From: Trichobilharzia szidati
Lineage: Eukaryota > Platyhelminthes > Trematoda > Strigeidida > Schistosomatidae
Reading direction: 5' to 3'
NCBI GenBank assembly: GCA_944472155.2
Contig: OX235272.1
Span: 104,724,020 to 104,788,019 of the forward strand
Length of the DNA: 64,000 bases
The translations under genes were made by a program, and so were the position numbers. The notes under the pieces are model-generated. The model saw only the letters and a program-made list of their open reading frames with translations, made no database searches and was not told where the DNA came from. Shown piece by piece: positions 21,362 through 32,594 of the stretch (its first letter is position 1; each line of letters starts with the position of its first letter).

Positions 21362-22105
21362 CATTGCTATAGGTGATGTTTTTTCTAGACTTTTTAATTC
21401 CACTTCATTTCTAGGCAGATGTTTCGTGCATAGTCTATGTTCATTCACTCTGACCTTCACCTGTCTACTGCTCTCCCCTATATAGTAAGCAAGCTTCACA
21501 TTCTCAACACTTTATCTTATAAACATAGTTGCTTTCTGTCATTTTTGGAACTATATCTTTGACATTCGCCAAAACTTTCACTAAAGAATTGGAGGGCTTG
21601 ATATAGACTTTAATATTTTATGAAGCAAGTACTGTTTCAGACTGTTCCGTTATCTCCTTTCGATATGGAATGGCTGTCGTCAATCGATAGTCGACATTTT
21701 TCAATTTTCTGTTTTCCCTTCTGGTCTTTTTTATTGATAATATTATATAGTAGCTTTTTCGGATACCAATTTCCAATCAAAATTTGTTTTATGTTGGAGA
21801 TCTCGTTCTCCATACCATCAGTATCTGTTGTTATTATGTTTGTAGCTCTATTAACGAGATTTAAAGCTACTGAAATTTTCATTCCTATTGGATGATCTGA
21901 TTGGAAATTCGAATATTTATTTGAATGTGTCGGTTTCTTGTATATTCGGAACTTTACTTTCTCGTCAGTTTATCTTTTTACAAGACAATCCAGAAAGTTT
22001 AAAGTTCCCTCATCAAATCCTACTTCATTAGTAAACTTTATATATTTTGATTCTAGGAAGAGGCTTTCATTCACATAAAGATAGACTGGTCCCTGAAGCC
22101 TTGCA
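21362..22105 (-). pseudogene. PLE RT end, linker and GIY-YIG domain
   Basis: From 22,105 down: the LNFLDCLVKR box, then a KKPTHSNKY motif, then MKISVALNLVNRATNI and IKQILIGNWYPKKLL (linker). Then YKIKC, a stop, ECEAC and YYIGESSRQVKVRVNEH, a clear GIY-YIG endonuclease start with the cysteine-rich lead-in. It ends LKSLEKTSPIAM at the RTE insertion. Several frames are needed and the RT palm is missing. Confidence 0.8.
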
Positions 22106-22431
22106 TAGTTTAACCACATCGAGTTCAGTAACTAGGAGAGAAGGGATAGACTAATCACATATATGGCTGACTCTCTCTCTCTAATGAAGCAAAGTAGTTG
22201 AGGAGACGAAATATATCTAATCCTATATAATCATCACTGTAAAAATATTATCATGTTTTGGTGTGTTTCCCATACAACGCACACACTCATACAGACAAAT
22301 ATTCACGTGTGACAATTTGACACTAGTCATTACAAATGTTTGATGACTGTTTACATTTTTCTATTGGTATAAGTGTCTATTGACAAGTGACCTTCAAAGG
22401 AGCTCACTTCAATTTATGTAATTTCTAGTGA

Positions 22432-22740
22432 AAAGTCGTGACCAGTGAGGTCCAATTAGATGTCACGTCTGTGGATGGATGTCCCACCAACGGCAATGGT
22501 TGGGGTCACTCTAAATCACGAATTGGTAGAAGTTAGAATTCATGAGCCATTGAATTGGGTCCCAGTGGCTGAATGGTAACCGGAAGGTCCTGGGTTCGAA
22601 TCCCAGTGGGTGCGTACTGACGATGATTCCGAAACTAGGATGAAACAGCAGCTCTCCAGTACTCCCTGGTTTTCAATGATCCTCTAACTGATATCAATCC
22701 GTGGTCAACTCGTAAAACACAAATAATCCTTACAAACCAA
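22432..22740 (+). repeat. SINE1 copy nested in the PLE right arm
   Basis: Head GTGACCAGTGAGG, A-box region CCCAGTGGCTGAATGGTAAC, B box GGTTCGAATCCC, hammerhead region GTACTGACGATGATTCC (core disrupted), and tail. The arm sequence resumes right after it, so it is younger than the PLE. Confidence 0.8.
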
Positions 22741-22862
22741 ACTATAGAAAATTTCTTGACTATATATTTTGATGGTTAATCGAATCGGAATAATTCAGCT
22801 GAAGAAGTTATGGCTTACAGAGAGCGAGAGGTTGAGAAAAATGTTGTTCTGATTTCCCAAGT

Positions 22863-23455
22863 TTGCCCACATGCTTTGATCTCCTCTTCACATCACCTCC
22901 CCCAAGTCACCCTCGCCCTAACGACCAACTCGCCGCTTCCCTTTCGGGTTCCAATCGAGCACTGGCTTGTCTAGTGATGTCACTTGATGGTTTCCTCAGA
23001 GTATGGCCACAATCCACCTTCATTTCTTCCTGCATATTTGTTGCACAGTTGATTCCTGCTGGGTTGATTAGCTCACACAGATCCTTCCCTGTTGCTGATC
23101 TTTTCTTGATGGTCATCTGATCTTGAGTAGTATTGAGCGAAGACAACTGTTAATGAAGGTCTGTAGTTTGTTTGAGATGCTCTTCATGACGCGCTGGCCA
23201 AGTCTCTGATCCGTATTGGAGTTGGAAATCCGGATTTAACTTTTCATGCTGAGTGCTGTTGATCTCCTTCACACAGACTTGAGAGTAATGAACGCTTGTC
23301 TTGCTTTCCCGATCGTTGCTTTGATATCAGTTCCGCCTGTAGTTGAAACGATGCTTCCCAGGTAGGTGGTAAAGAAGTTTGTTTCTTTCAGGTTCCTTCC
23401 ATTTATGCTGATTGTTGTCTGTTGTTGTTGTTGTTCTTGTCCAGGAATCTTCATC
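22863..23455 (-). pseudogene. RTE 3' end fragment
   Basis: Plus-strand blocks such as CACATGCTTTGATCTCCTCT, CTTCCCTTTCGGGTTCCA and TTGTTGTTGTTCTTGTCC match the minus-strand RTE region seen at 760-1,360. Frameshifted, and no RT core. Confidence 0.75.
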
Positions 23456-23639
23456 AGACACTAACTTAATGAGCAGTAAAAATTTAAAAAAGAACTCGAA
23501 ATAAGTGTATACTTTAAGTTTCAGATTATGAGTTCAAAACTGTGATCCTATTCCAGACAGACAACCAAATGTGTAATAACTTCTAGTCCAGTTGTAGAAT
23601 TCAAATGATAATATCAGTAACTCCAAACCTGATGGTCTA

Positions 23640-25280
23640 AGCATCAAATACCATATTAATTTGTTTATTAGATATGTCACAATGAAGAGAAAGTGTTATT
23701 TACTAGATGACAAAGTTTTCAATACAATTTATTTTATAATTCATAATCATTCCATCAATTATAATCAAACAATTTAGAAACTTTCGTTTTATAGTTTTAT
23801 TCTTCATTCCTTCCTATTCGTCGTCGTAGGGGTGGAAGTGGAATTTTCCAGATGTTCGATTGGACAGGTGTTAATTCATTCCTGTTACATGTACTCTTTT
23901 CAGTCGATTCAACAAATACAGCTTCAGACATCAATCTCTCCCTCCACCATGTCATCTGTATTAGATTTTAAAACGGTCGTCATCTCATCCCATTCAGCCT
24001 ATTGTATAGTTGTGTGGAATTGCTTGAAGTGAGTGGTATAGCCGAACTAAACTCCAGATAAAACTTAGTGTTGGATTTGCTAATCTATGTTTTGTTATCA
24101 TGTTTTTGTGCTCCACTAGTATAACTGGCTGACTGACTGTTATGTTTAATCGACGCCACAGGATTGATCTTTCAACCGACGAAGCTCGTTTCTAATTGCG
24201 TGTGAGTGCAGTTTGAATATCAGCCACTTTTATTGCTGTCTACATTGTTAATAATTCTCCGTCTACGAGGTTTCTGAGATTCCTTGCTCTTTGTATGGAA
24301 GGACTAGTGATGGCGATTTAAATTACCTATTGCTGGTGTTGTCATTTTTCTGTGCATGTCTGGCATGTATGTCGTCATTAACACTATTGTCACTATCACT
24401 ACCATTATTATTATTATTATTATTAATTTTGGTTTTACATTTTCCCACCTACTTCCTGATTAATTTACCAGGGTAACTATTAAGTTCCAAAGCTTCTCTT
24501 ATATGCCTCACTTCCTGTCTTAGATTTTCTTATTACTCAAACATTTCACCTACCCTATTTTAATTGACATTGCTTGGGATGATCGGAAATCCAAATATCG
24601 GTTTGAATGTGAGGATTTCCTGTAAACACTAGTGTTTAACTCCCCATCTTCTTTCCTTTTCACGCTACAATCTAACATTGGAGGCTCCTTTCCCTTCCTG
24701 ACTTTCTCATTCATAAGTTAATTGAATTGCCTCCACCTTTGAGTTATAATGTGTTCGAAAAATCTGTCTATATCCTGTGTTCTAAGTACAGTGAATGTGT
24801 CATCTACATTCCACCAATATACTTTTGGGGTGGGTCTGAACGTTTCAATCGCTATGTTTACCCACGTATCCATGAATACATTTGCCACAATCGGGAATAT
24901 TGGTGACCCCATGGAAACTCCCTCAGTTTGTTTGTATAGTTTCCCTTAGAATGTAAATACTGTGGAAGTCAGACACAGATACACTCCTACCTAGGATTAT
25001 GTCTCCCAGTGTCACCTTTGTCATAATTTCAAGTTCTTGGTCAGAAATGAGTTTGTTTGATAATTGAAGCTTTATACTATCGAATCAACTGAAGAGAATA
25101 CATGTAATAGGAATGATTCAACACCTTTCCATCCGGATGTCTAGAAAATTCTACTACTACCCCTACAACAAATAAGAAAGAATGAAGAAATCTATAAAAC
25201 TCAATTTTTGAAGTTATGTGGTTATAATTGATGAAATGGAAGATCTACAATGAACAATTACCGCTTTGAAAGTTTACTCA
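23640..25280 (-). mobile_element. PLE relic flanked by inverted repeats
   Basis: Left arm 23,640-23,910 and right arm 25,078-25,280 are inverted copies (TCATCAATTATAATCA against TGATTATAATTGATGA-like sequence; CCAGATGTTCGATTGG against its counterpart). Inside, on the minus strand: MGSPIFPIVANVFMDTW (RT motif B), WWNVDDTFTVL (motif C, VDD), FEHIITQRW, then a decayed linker and GIY-YIG tail to about 24,010. Same lineage as 36.84-38.70 kb and 58.45-60.20 kb. Confidence 0.75.
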
Positions 25281-25726
25281 GTCAACAAAGAATCAATAGT
25301 CACATGACCAAAAAGTCCATTCGCAAGGTCACCGTCAATATATAAGTGAACCGAAGCATATCAAAACCTTTGAAGACAATCAGTTTCAGACATCAACAAA
25401 AGACAGTTGTTTCACTTATGGAAAAAAATGAAAAAGTTCACTGGGAAGATATTTTGTCCAGATGGATTATGAAAGCTTCATTAATAAACTGTGTAGTTCA
25501 CAGCAAAAGCGACACCAAACAGTCAACTTATTTCCTCGCCATAGACACCACTGCTGCAATTCATACACAGAACATTTTCATCCATACTTATCGATAAGAC
25601 CAGTAGTGTTGGTAATAGTAGGAAAGCTGAGTGGAGGTTTTAACATAGAAAAGTATTTAAAACTCAAAACTCGAAACAAAATATCCAAGACTTCGTGTCC
25701 AGACATTCTTGTCTGATCATCAATAA
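25281..25726. other. No family recognised; two overlapping plus-strand frames
   Basis: Open frames of 83 and 84 codons (25,346-25,597 and 25,462-25,716) overlap in different frames and show no known motif. I do not call them genes. Confidence 0.4.
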
Positions 25727-26079
25727 TAATAGCTTTATTCAAGTGTTGGTTTGTAGGGATTTGATTGGTTACAGGATTTTATCATGAGCTGACATTGGTT
25801 AGAGAACCATTGGAAGACCTGGCTAGTGGTCGCGCTATGTCATGAATTTTCAGAAGTTAGAATTCATGGGCCACTGGATCGGGTGCCAGTGACTCACTGG
25901 TCTACGAGCTCACTAGCCTTGTAACCAGGAGGTCCTGGGTTCCAACCTTGGTGGTTGCGTACTGATGAAGAGTCCCCAACGAGGACGAAACAGCTGTCCA
26001 GTACTCCCAGGTTTTCCAATGGTTCTCTAACCAATGTCAGCTCATGATGAAATCCTGTAACCAAGTAATAGCTTCATTC
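25727..26079. repeat. SINE1 with an inverted tail at its left end, framed by a 14-bp duplication
   Basis: TAATAGCTTTATTC (25,727-25,740) and TAATAGCTTCATTC (26,066-26,079) flank a composite: an inverted SINE1 tail (25,741-25,821) then a plus-strand body and tail (25,822-26,065). The ribozyme region reads GTACTG, ATGAAGA, GTCCCCAACGAGGAC, GAAA, CAGCTG, TC, CAGTAC: perfect stems but A for the essential C in the core. Confidence 0.85.
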
Positions 26080-26282
26080 CAAAAAGTACTTTTGGTACAA
26101 ATATGGAATTTTCAGCATGTAGTAGTACAGTATTGCATCTAATTTTTTCATTACATGGGCAATAACTAAAATAGGGCATTTACATTGATAATATTATTCT
26201 ATAAGAATTTGAATACAAATTTGAATTGAATGAAAATATTAACGACAATGTAACAATGAAGAAAAACAAAAGGCCGTTTACT

Positions 26283-27320
26283 TAGAGTTCCACAGTAACT
26301 TGGTAATTTTCTGCCTTACACTTCTCTCGTCACATAAATGTGTGCCTACCAAATAAGGTTTTGTAGAGTTTTTATACTTAGTCATCCGAGCATACGGTCT
26401 CCTATAGTTGCTTCTTGTTCACCTACCCAATGAGATGCAGCAAGGCGACAGAGTTGTGTGTAGAAAGGATAATATTTGCTAATTTCTTACAGGAATCTAA
26501 GTGTCTACTTATAATAGTATTAATGAGTTGGTTTGGCAACACCGCACTCGCCCTACTGTCGGCCTTCAGTGCCCTTCGTAGTATAGAAAAGTCTTTGTTA
26601 AGTAGCCCAGGAAAGATTAAGGTATGAGGGAGCAGTAAAGAAGTATATGCAGAATACAAGAATTAACAAGCTGTAACAGCAGAGACGGAATGATACCAGA
26701 TCGTCTTAACTTCCTTCCTTACGTAGTACGTCAAACGAAATATCTCTCTAAAAAACTAACATGGTGTGGGAAGATCAGGAAAGTTTATCACAGGAAATAC
26801 AAAGTTCAAGGTATTTATCGTTCGATTTGGTATCAACTTCTATGCCATATGTGACAATCGTGGAACCGTGTGAACTAACCAGTTCACGTAAGTCGCATTT
26901 GCATTTGAAAGTGAAATTAACCAGCTGACATTCGGAGGGATTAAGCTTAAGACCATTTGATGAGGACCACTGACTTGACTAATCTCTAAGAAAAAGTTAT
27001 TCGTTTTGCTGCAGTCTGAATGACAAGTAACCGTCTGCATAGAGACAGTCAGATCATGGGAATGCTTAACAAAATTGGCTTCATCAGAAAAGGAGAAAGA
27101 ACAGCTTGAGGAACAACACCAGCTACAGTAAGTGAATCAACGGAGGACTTCCTATTGTAAAAATTGTACCGCCTCTTAACAGAGAAATATGTAATCCAGC
27201 AGTGTGCTTGTGATACAACAAGCCTATTTAACAATAGATTCCAAGATACAGCAGTGTCGAAGGCAGTTTAATGTTTTTCCAAGAAGGATTCATTGAAAAT
27301 GCCCACCTAGATCTAACCTA
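26283..27320 (-). pseudogene. Jockey/CR1-type RT, heavily decayed
   Basis: On the minus strand, three frames in turn give YNFYNRKSSVDSLTVAG, VPQAVLSPF (RT motif B, GxPQGxxLSPFLF in the family), a decayed YAD box, SSSNGLKLNP, then FPGLLNKDFSILRRALK, INTIISRHLDSC and near the end RPYARMTKYKNS and CDERSVRQK. This matches the C-terminal half of Jockey-superfamily RTs. Many stops. It differs from the RT at 62.7 kb. Confidence 0.6.
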
Positions 27321-27479
27321 GTTATAAATCACTTACAATTAGGTAGATTTTACTGCTCAGAGAAAAGGTACGTAAACAATCACCATAAGACTAGAGAACT
27401 CAAGGAGTCATCAAAAATTCGGTCAATCTATTATTATAAATAGTGCTCAAAATATCAATATATCAGTAATAAATTACTC

Positions 27480-28214
27480 ATTCCTGTGCTTCTGCATCTT
27501 TAAATCCTTTAACTTAGATTTGATAACCGAACTTAAAATTACGATGTTATCAAAAAAGACGGTTGCAGCGAAGAAAATTTTCTTTTCAACGAAATCATCA
27601 ACTAGGCTGTACATTCGTGTAGTTATGATAAAAGGGGGAGGGGTGGAAGATTCGATCAAACATATCAAAGGGAGTAAAACTAAGACATCTGGATATAACC
27701 GAGGCACTAGAGATCCAAAAGCTCAAACCCACTCTGTCCAACCCTTGTGTCTGCCATGGCCATCACAAACAGGTAATTCTTTTAGTAATGACCATTCCAT
27801 CGCCTTTCTTATCCAAACTTCCTGTTTATTCATGTTATTTTGTTATTTCTACATATTTATTCCCTAACTGCATAAACAATTATTCGTCACATTAGTTATA
27901 ATCCCACTAAACTTTTTTATTCAAACATCCTGTCTATTGTTGCTGTTTCAACATTTCTAACCCCCAATTGCACAATATGTCAATCTTCTCAGTAATTATG
28001 ATGCTACTTTATTTGAGTTTTATCCGTCCCCCTGTTTATTACGGCATTTTATTTCCTAATTGTAATTTTAATAATTTGACCCTTGACTGGAAATTATTCT
28101 GGAACTTTCTCACCCATTTATCATAAAAATACAGGAATGTACAGCCTAGTTGATGTTGACTTCGTTGAAAAGAAAATTTTCTTCTTTTCCGCAATCGTCT
28201 TTTTAATAATTCCT
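27480..28214. mobile_element. PLE remnant between inverted type-c terminal repeats
   Basis: The segment near 27,556-27,616 (GAAGAAAATTTTCTTTTCAA) recurs inverted near 28,150-28,205. Between them a plus-strand remnant at 27,690-27,772 reads like a PLE C-terminus (IQKLKPTLS, then CLPWPS). Each arm has the hammerhead-like type-c pattern with TTGATGATTTCGTTGAAAAG on its own strand (right arm slightly altered). Confidence 0.55.
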
Positions 28215-29170
28215 ATGATTATTATTATTTCTTTTAATTCCTAGAGGAACATAAGGCTTCAGCCACGCACGTCTTCATTGCGTTCGGTTCTCTGCCAACG
28301 TTTTCACTTGACTCCACGTCTCCTCACATGCTTTCATCTCCTCTTCACATGACCTCCCCCTCCATATCACCCTCGCATTGATGAACAACTCGTCGCTTCT
28401 ATTTCGGGTTCCACTCGAGCAATGGCTTGTCTAGTGATGTCACTTGATGGTTACCTCAGAGTATGGCCAATCCATCTCCATTTCTTCCTGAATATTTGTT
28501 GTACAACGGTTCCTGCTGGGTTGGTTCGCTCATTGCCAGAGATCCCTGTTGCTGATCTTCTCTGGCCATCTGATGTTGAGTATTGAGTGAAAGTAGCTGT
28601 TGATGAAGGTCTGTAGTTTTGATATGATGGAGAAGATTTGTAGCTCAGGTGAATGATTTTGATGTGGTTGTGTTATCTAAGCTGGATAGTTAATTTGCGA
28701 AGCTTTCATCACCCTACTAGGTGACATCTTCAACGCATACTTCAACTTGAATGCACCTGAAGTCCTATCTTCTCTGGATGCTTCTTCTGCCAATTTGTTG
28801 CTTTTCACTTGCATATCTTCCAGTTTGTGGGAAATCAGACACATCATCGGCGAAGTCCAGATCCTCCAAGTTTTTGTGTGAGTCCATTTTATGCCTGTTT
28901 CCTCGTTGCCTGGCTGTCTGTCTGTCGCATTATCCAATCTACTGCAATCAGGAAAATCATTGGAGATAGTAGGCAGCCAGCTAGCCTTGTATTACTCCCC
29001 TCTTCACTTCAAAGGATTCCGTAAGTTTCCCGTTGTAGATTACTTAGCTTGCAGCATTGTCGTATAACTGTTGGATTAGATGTATAATTGTCGGCGGCAC
29101 CCAGTAGTAGCGGGGTGCACTATTGAAGGCCTTTTCAAAGTCGATGAAGTTGAGATCGAATGTGTATATT
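28215..29170 (-). pseudogene. RTE copy, RT motif C to 3' end
   Basis: The minus strand keeps DLDFADDV, an uninterrupted FADD box unlike the other RTE copies here, followed by a 1-nt loss and then a CLISHKLEDMQVKSNKLAEEA frame. Upstream are decayed GVPQ and FEKAF blocks; downstream are the TTTCGGGTTCCACTCGAGC region and an ATT tail near 28,222. Confidence 0.75.
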
Positions 29171-29914
29171 CCGTAATTGTGATGTGTTAAGCATCTCAAT
29201 TATCTGTCCTTCAATCCATTTTCAATCCAATTTAGAGTGCATTCAATAAATTTTTTCCCATATACAAGAACAATAACTACATTCTTATATCACATTTTTC
29301 CTGTAATACTCCACGTGATGATAACTTTTAGTTAAAAATAAAAACCGACACCTACATTTCATAAATTCTTCTCAAATGATTAATTAGCTTTCTTGATAAG
29401 AGGATTTCAGTACACACTTTTGTTAGGCAAAAACCAATTAATTAATTAATTCCATCAACTGCACTTTAGAAACCGGTATCAGCATTTTACATTTTCCGAT
29501 TAAATTCATTCATCATAATCGACTCCATTGTCGAAAAATGCACTTTATCACTTACTGTATGGCTGCTATATGTAACCAATTCATAGTATACGCCTACTTT
29601 TTGTCTAATGCCCTAAATTAAGGTTATTAGAAAACCAGGTGAAATTTTTTCAAAAAAGAAAAATTCGTTCCGCTTTTTTAAAATAATTTGTTTAACCTTA
29701 ATTAAAAAGTCTTTTGAAGCCAGATTTCTTCTCTTCTTTTTCTCCATTTCAAAGTGAAAATAAAAAAAGGTATTTGGAAATTTAATCAATTTCTGATTAC
29801 AAAGTAAACAAGAACTACTACTACTACAACTACTATACACAACCTCAAGTACCGAAGGCTTTTCACTTAGAGACAATACAACTTGTCATGAATTAGTTCA
29901 GTTTATTTCTTTTT
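29171..29914. other. No gene recognised
   Basis: AT-rich, with an ATTAATTAATTAATT run near 29,440. A minus-strand frame at 29,613-29,876 is Lys/Ser low-complexity and probably spurious. Confidence 0.45.
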
Positions 29915-30145
29915 TTTCCTTCACGTTCCTCAGTGGAACATAGGGCTTCAAGCTGGTGGCTTGAAGTTTCTGTAGAAGTGTTAATTTTACAGGATGGTGT
30001 TGCTAGCCTCATGCCTAACCTGTCCTCTTCACCAGCTTTATTTCTGGCCTAGCGAGGTAAAGGAGTGCGTCGGTCGGGAATAGAACCCCGGACCATGTGC
30101 ATGGTTGGCGAGCGCCCTAACCGCTATGCCACTGACGCACAGTTC
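29915..30145 (-). repeat. SINE2 copy
   Basis: Minus strand: A box GTGGCATAGCGGTTAGGGC, B box GGTTCTATTCCCG (one change), CGACGCACTCCTTTACCTCG, GAGGCTAGCAACACC, TAAAATTAACACTTCTACAG, and the tail GAAGCCCTATGTTCCAC. Confidence 0.8.
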
Positions 30146-30224
30146 AGTTTTAGTTATTTGAAATTATTTCCAGTTGAAGTGTATTTGTACAGTATAAAAT
30201 CGAATAGATGTTAGCTTTTTTGAT

Positions 30225-30845
30225 AAGACACTAGTAACTAGTGTGGCGTGTCTAGTCCTTTGTTTGGTGCAGACTGAATTCTATCAGTCAGGTTTTACAA
30301 TGTGGCGACCATTCTAGGTAGCTCGTCATCACGGTGCACATTGGTTTGATGATATTAAATGGTTGGAGGCAATCAGCGAGAAGCCTTGGACCTAGGTTTC
30401 GTGCTAGTTGGCACTCATCAGCAAGGCGTATCTGCAACCTTGGAGGAACTCATGTCCCTTCTGAGATTCGAACCCACGTCACCCAACTACCTAATATCAT
30501 CAAGTCTATGAGCACCGTGATGGTGAGCTACCTAGAATGCTGGCCACATTGCAAATTTGACTGATAGAATTCAGTCTGCATCAAAGAAAGGACTAGACAC
30601 CCCACACTAGTTACTGGTGTCCAATCAAAATACCCACTATAGTCCTACAGGAGGTCAATTGCGGGCCTGAATAGCCCAGAGACAACGTCTCTGACTGCAG
30701 TACTCACTGGGTGATGCGGGTTAGAATCTCAGAAGGGATATGAGTTCCTTCAAGGTTACAGATACGCCTTGCTGATGAGTGCCAACTAGCACGAAACCTA
30801 GGTCCAAGGCTTCCTGTGGCCGATTGCCTCCTACTTTCTAAGATG
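30225..30845. repeat. Inverted pair of SINE3 units
   Basis: The minus unit (30,480-30,225) runs GGTTCGAATCTCAG, GATACGCCTTGCTGATGAG, GCACGAAACCTAGGTCC, body. The plus unit (30,490-30,845) runs body, head with GGTTAGAATCTCAG, and the same tail blocks. The bodies (30,230-30,345 and 30,500-30,620) form inverted arms, for example GATAGAATTCAGTCTGCA. Same family as 4,335-4,745. Confidence 0.75.
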
Positions 30846-30999
30846 CTAGCTTTGTTTTAAGTAATTGTGGTACTTGTTTAGTGTATTTTTTTTGTCGTCA
30901 AATTTAAATCTCTTTGATGACCACTAGTCATGTTCATTAAATAATAATCTGAATTAATTGACATATTTGAATAAGTAGCTTAAAAATCCCTATTGAGTC

Positions 31000-31845
31000 A
31001 TATGAAAAAGAGAAGAAAGTTCAGAGAAGAGACTCTTTTCGACGGCGAATTCATTCACATAGCTGTACAATCGCATTTATATATAACTTTTTGTGTATGT
31101 GTGTGTACAAGAGGTTTGTCAAGTTTAGATAATTGATCAGGTAACACAAAAATGATCTTATATAGAAACAAGGTTAGTTAGATAGCAACTAAAGTAAGAT
31201 TGAGTTAGTAAGTTAGACGACGTAATATAAATGACTAGAAATTGAACTTTGGTCAAGTCAGTAACAGTGGTAGTGAGGTGTAGAAATTAAATCTGGTGGG
31301 GATAGAGAACAAGAAGGTTCAGAATTTAAAATATTACAATCGAAAGGACAAAATAATATTAATGAAGTGACAGAAGAGTATTATTTTGCCTTTACAATTG
31401 TAATATTTTACATTTTCAACCTTCTTGTTCTCTACCCGCACCAGATTTAATTCCTGCACCTCACTACCACTGTTATTGACTTGAACAACGCTCAATTTCT
31501 AGTCATTTATGTTACGTCATCCAACTTATTTTCTCAATTTTAGTTCTAATCTAAATAGCCTTATTCTCTACCTCTCTACCCTGACCAAAGTCGAAACATT
31601 TTAATCAATTATATTACGTCATCTAACTTACTAACTCAATCTTACTTTAGCTGGTGTCTAACTAACCTAGTTTCTATGTTAGATCATTCTTGTATTACCT
31701 GATCAATTATCTAAACTTGACAAAACTCATGCACACACACACACACGAACAATTATGTATAAATGCGATTGTACAGCTATGTGAATGAATTCGTCGTCGA
31801 AAAGAGTCTCTTGGCTGCACGTCTTCTCTTTTTCATATTTGAATA
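31000..31845. repeat. Very large palindrome (about 350-bp arms, short loop)
   Basis: Left arm 31,000-31,355 and right arm 31,378-31,845 are inverted copies, for example GATAATTGATCAGGTAA against its complement and ACCTTCTTGTTCTCTACC against GGGATAGAGAACAAGAAGGT. The loop is about 20 nt. The right arm has about 110 extra bases, a partial internal duplication around TTACGTCATC. Type-c hammerhead-like hairpins lie near both outer ends (31,018-31,070 and 31,775-31,830). Confidence 0.8.
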
Positions 31846-31871
31846 AAGCAAGAACAACAGTGCTGGTTTGT

Positions 31872-31923
31872 GCAGAATACCGGATGGCACCAACATTTAT
31901 TTCGTTGGCTTCTCATCAGCTGC
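31872..31923 (-). ncRNA. Hammerhead-like motif with intact core, left arm
   Basis: Minus strand: GCAG, CTGATGA, GAAGCCAAC, GAAA, a stem III region, TT, CTGC. All core residues CUGAUGA and GAAA are present. Stem I is GCAG/CTGC, the cleavage base is U, and stem II is only a G-C pair with a 7-nt loop. Confidence 0.45.
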
Positions 31924-32541
31924 CTGCTTACAGCCTAAATAAATTATGAGGTTTATGTACAGAAACGTTTTAGCATACTTGCAAATTTTACCAGACATCT
32001 CCTCGATATGGGTCATGAAGTGTAGACCGCGGAATCCTTTACAATTATCAATAGACAAAGGAGCTCGATTCTCCTCAAGTTTGCTGAAGCAATTTCTATC
32101 AAACGCTTGAAACCAGATTTATGTGTTCAGAATGAAGCAGTTAGCATCAGTCTTTCCTTACCCTGGTAACTGGATGTCTTTATTCTCTCTCTTTCATTTC
32201 ATTACATAATCTTCGGCTTTAACCTCACCCCACTTTGACATGGTGTAATTTTGCTTGTCTCTTGTTTCTATGATGTGAGTTGAACTCGATATATTGTTAC
32301 CTAATTTATTAATCACCCAGCATCTTACGCATCTCCCGTCTTTATTACGTAACTCTTTTACCATTGTCTGCACACATTTATTTTGTTTAAACTTGAACTG
32401 CCTGTGTAAAAACTATGTAAGTGCAATTTTTTGAGCACTGTTTACTAATAGCGGAACCTTCTTTCAACTGACATTATGTAAAATTTGCAAGTATGTTAAA
32501 ACTTTTCTGTACGTAAACCTCACAATTTATTTAGGCTGAGG

Positions 32542-32594
32542 GCAGCTGATGAGAAGCCAACGAAATAAACAATGATGGTACCATATTATTCTGC
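32542..32594 (+). ncRNA. Hammerhead-like motif with intact core, right arm
   Basis: GCAG, CTGATGA, GAAGCCAAC, GAAA, a stem III region containing ATGGTACCAT, TT, CTGC. Same core as the left arm but a different stem III sequence. A one-pair stem II makes strong activity doubtful. Confidence 0.45.

Larger units (their letters stand above)
19345..22865 (-). mobile_element. PLE with long inverted terminal repeats, carrying two nested insertions
   Basis: Left arm 19,345-19,765 and right arm about 22,105-22,430 plus 22,745-22,865 are inverted copies: for example GAAGTTATGGCTTAC near 22,807 against its complement near 19,393, and CCATACAAC near 22,270 against its complement near 19,609. Between them lies a minus-strand PLE ORF. 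A 5'-truncated RTE (19,861-21,361) interrupts the coding region and a SINE1 (22,432-22,740) interrupts the right arm. Inverted or mixed-orientation terminal repeats are a known property of Penelope elements. Confidence 0.8.

Noticed and set aside
22140..22200. CT-rich microsatellite as a regulatory element
   Set aside because: It is part of the PLE inverted arm and has a counterpart in the left arm.
24291..24476. Plus-strand frame with a hydrophobic Leu-rich stretch that looks like a membrane protein
   Set aside because: It lies over an ATT repeat antisense to PLE linker sequence; the Leu run comes from the microsatellite.
29613..29876. Minus-strand 87-codon frame with Ser/Lys-rich composition
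   Set aside because: Low-complexity, with no splice or promoter signals and no repeat or protein match.
31018..31830. MITE-type DNA transposon (large inverted repeat)
   Set aside because: No target duplication or TIR boundary signature was found, and the arm ends match PLE terminal-repeat motifs, so a PLE origin is favoured.
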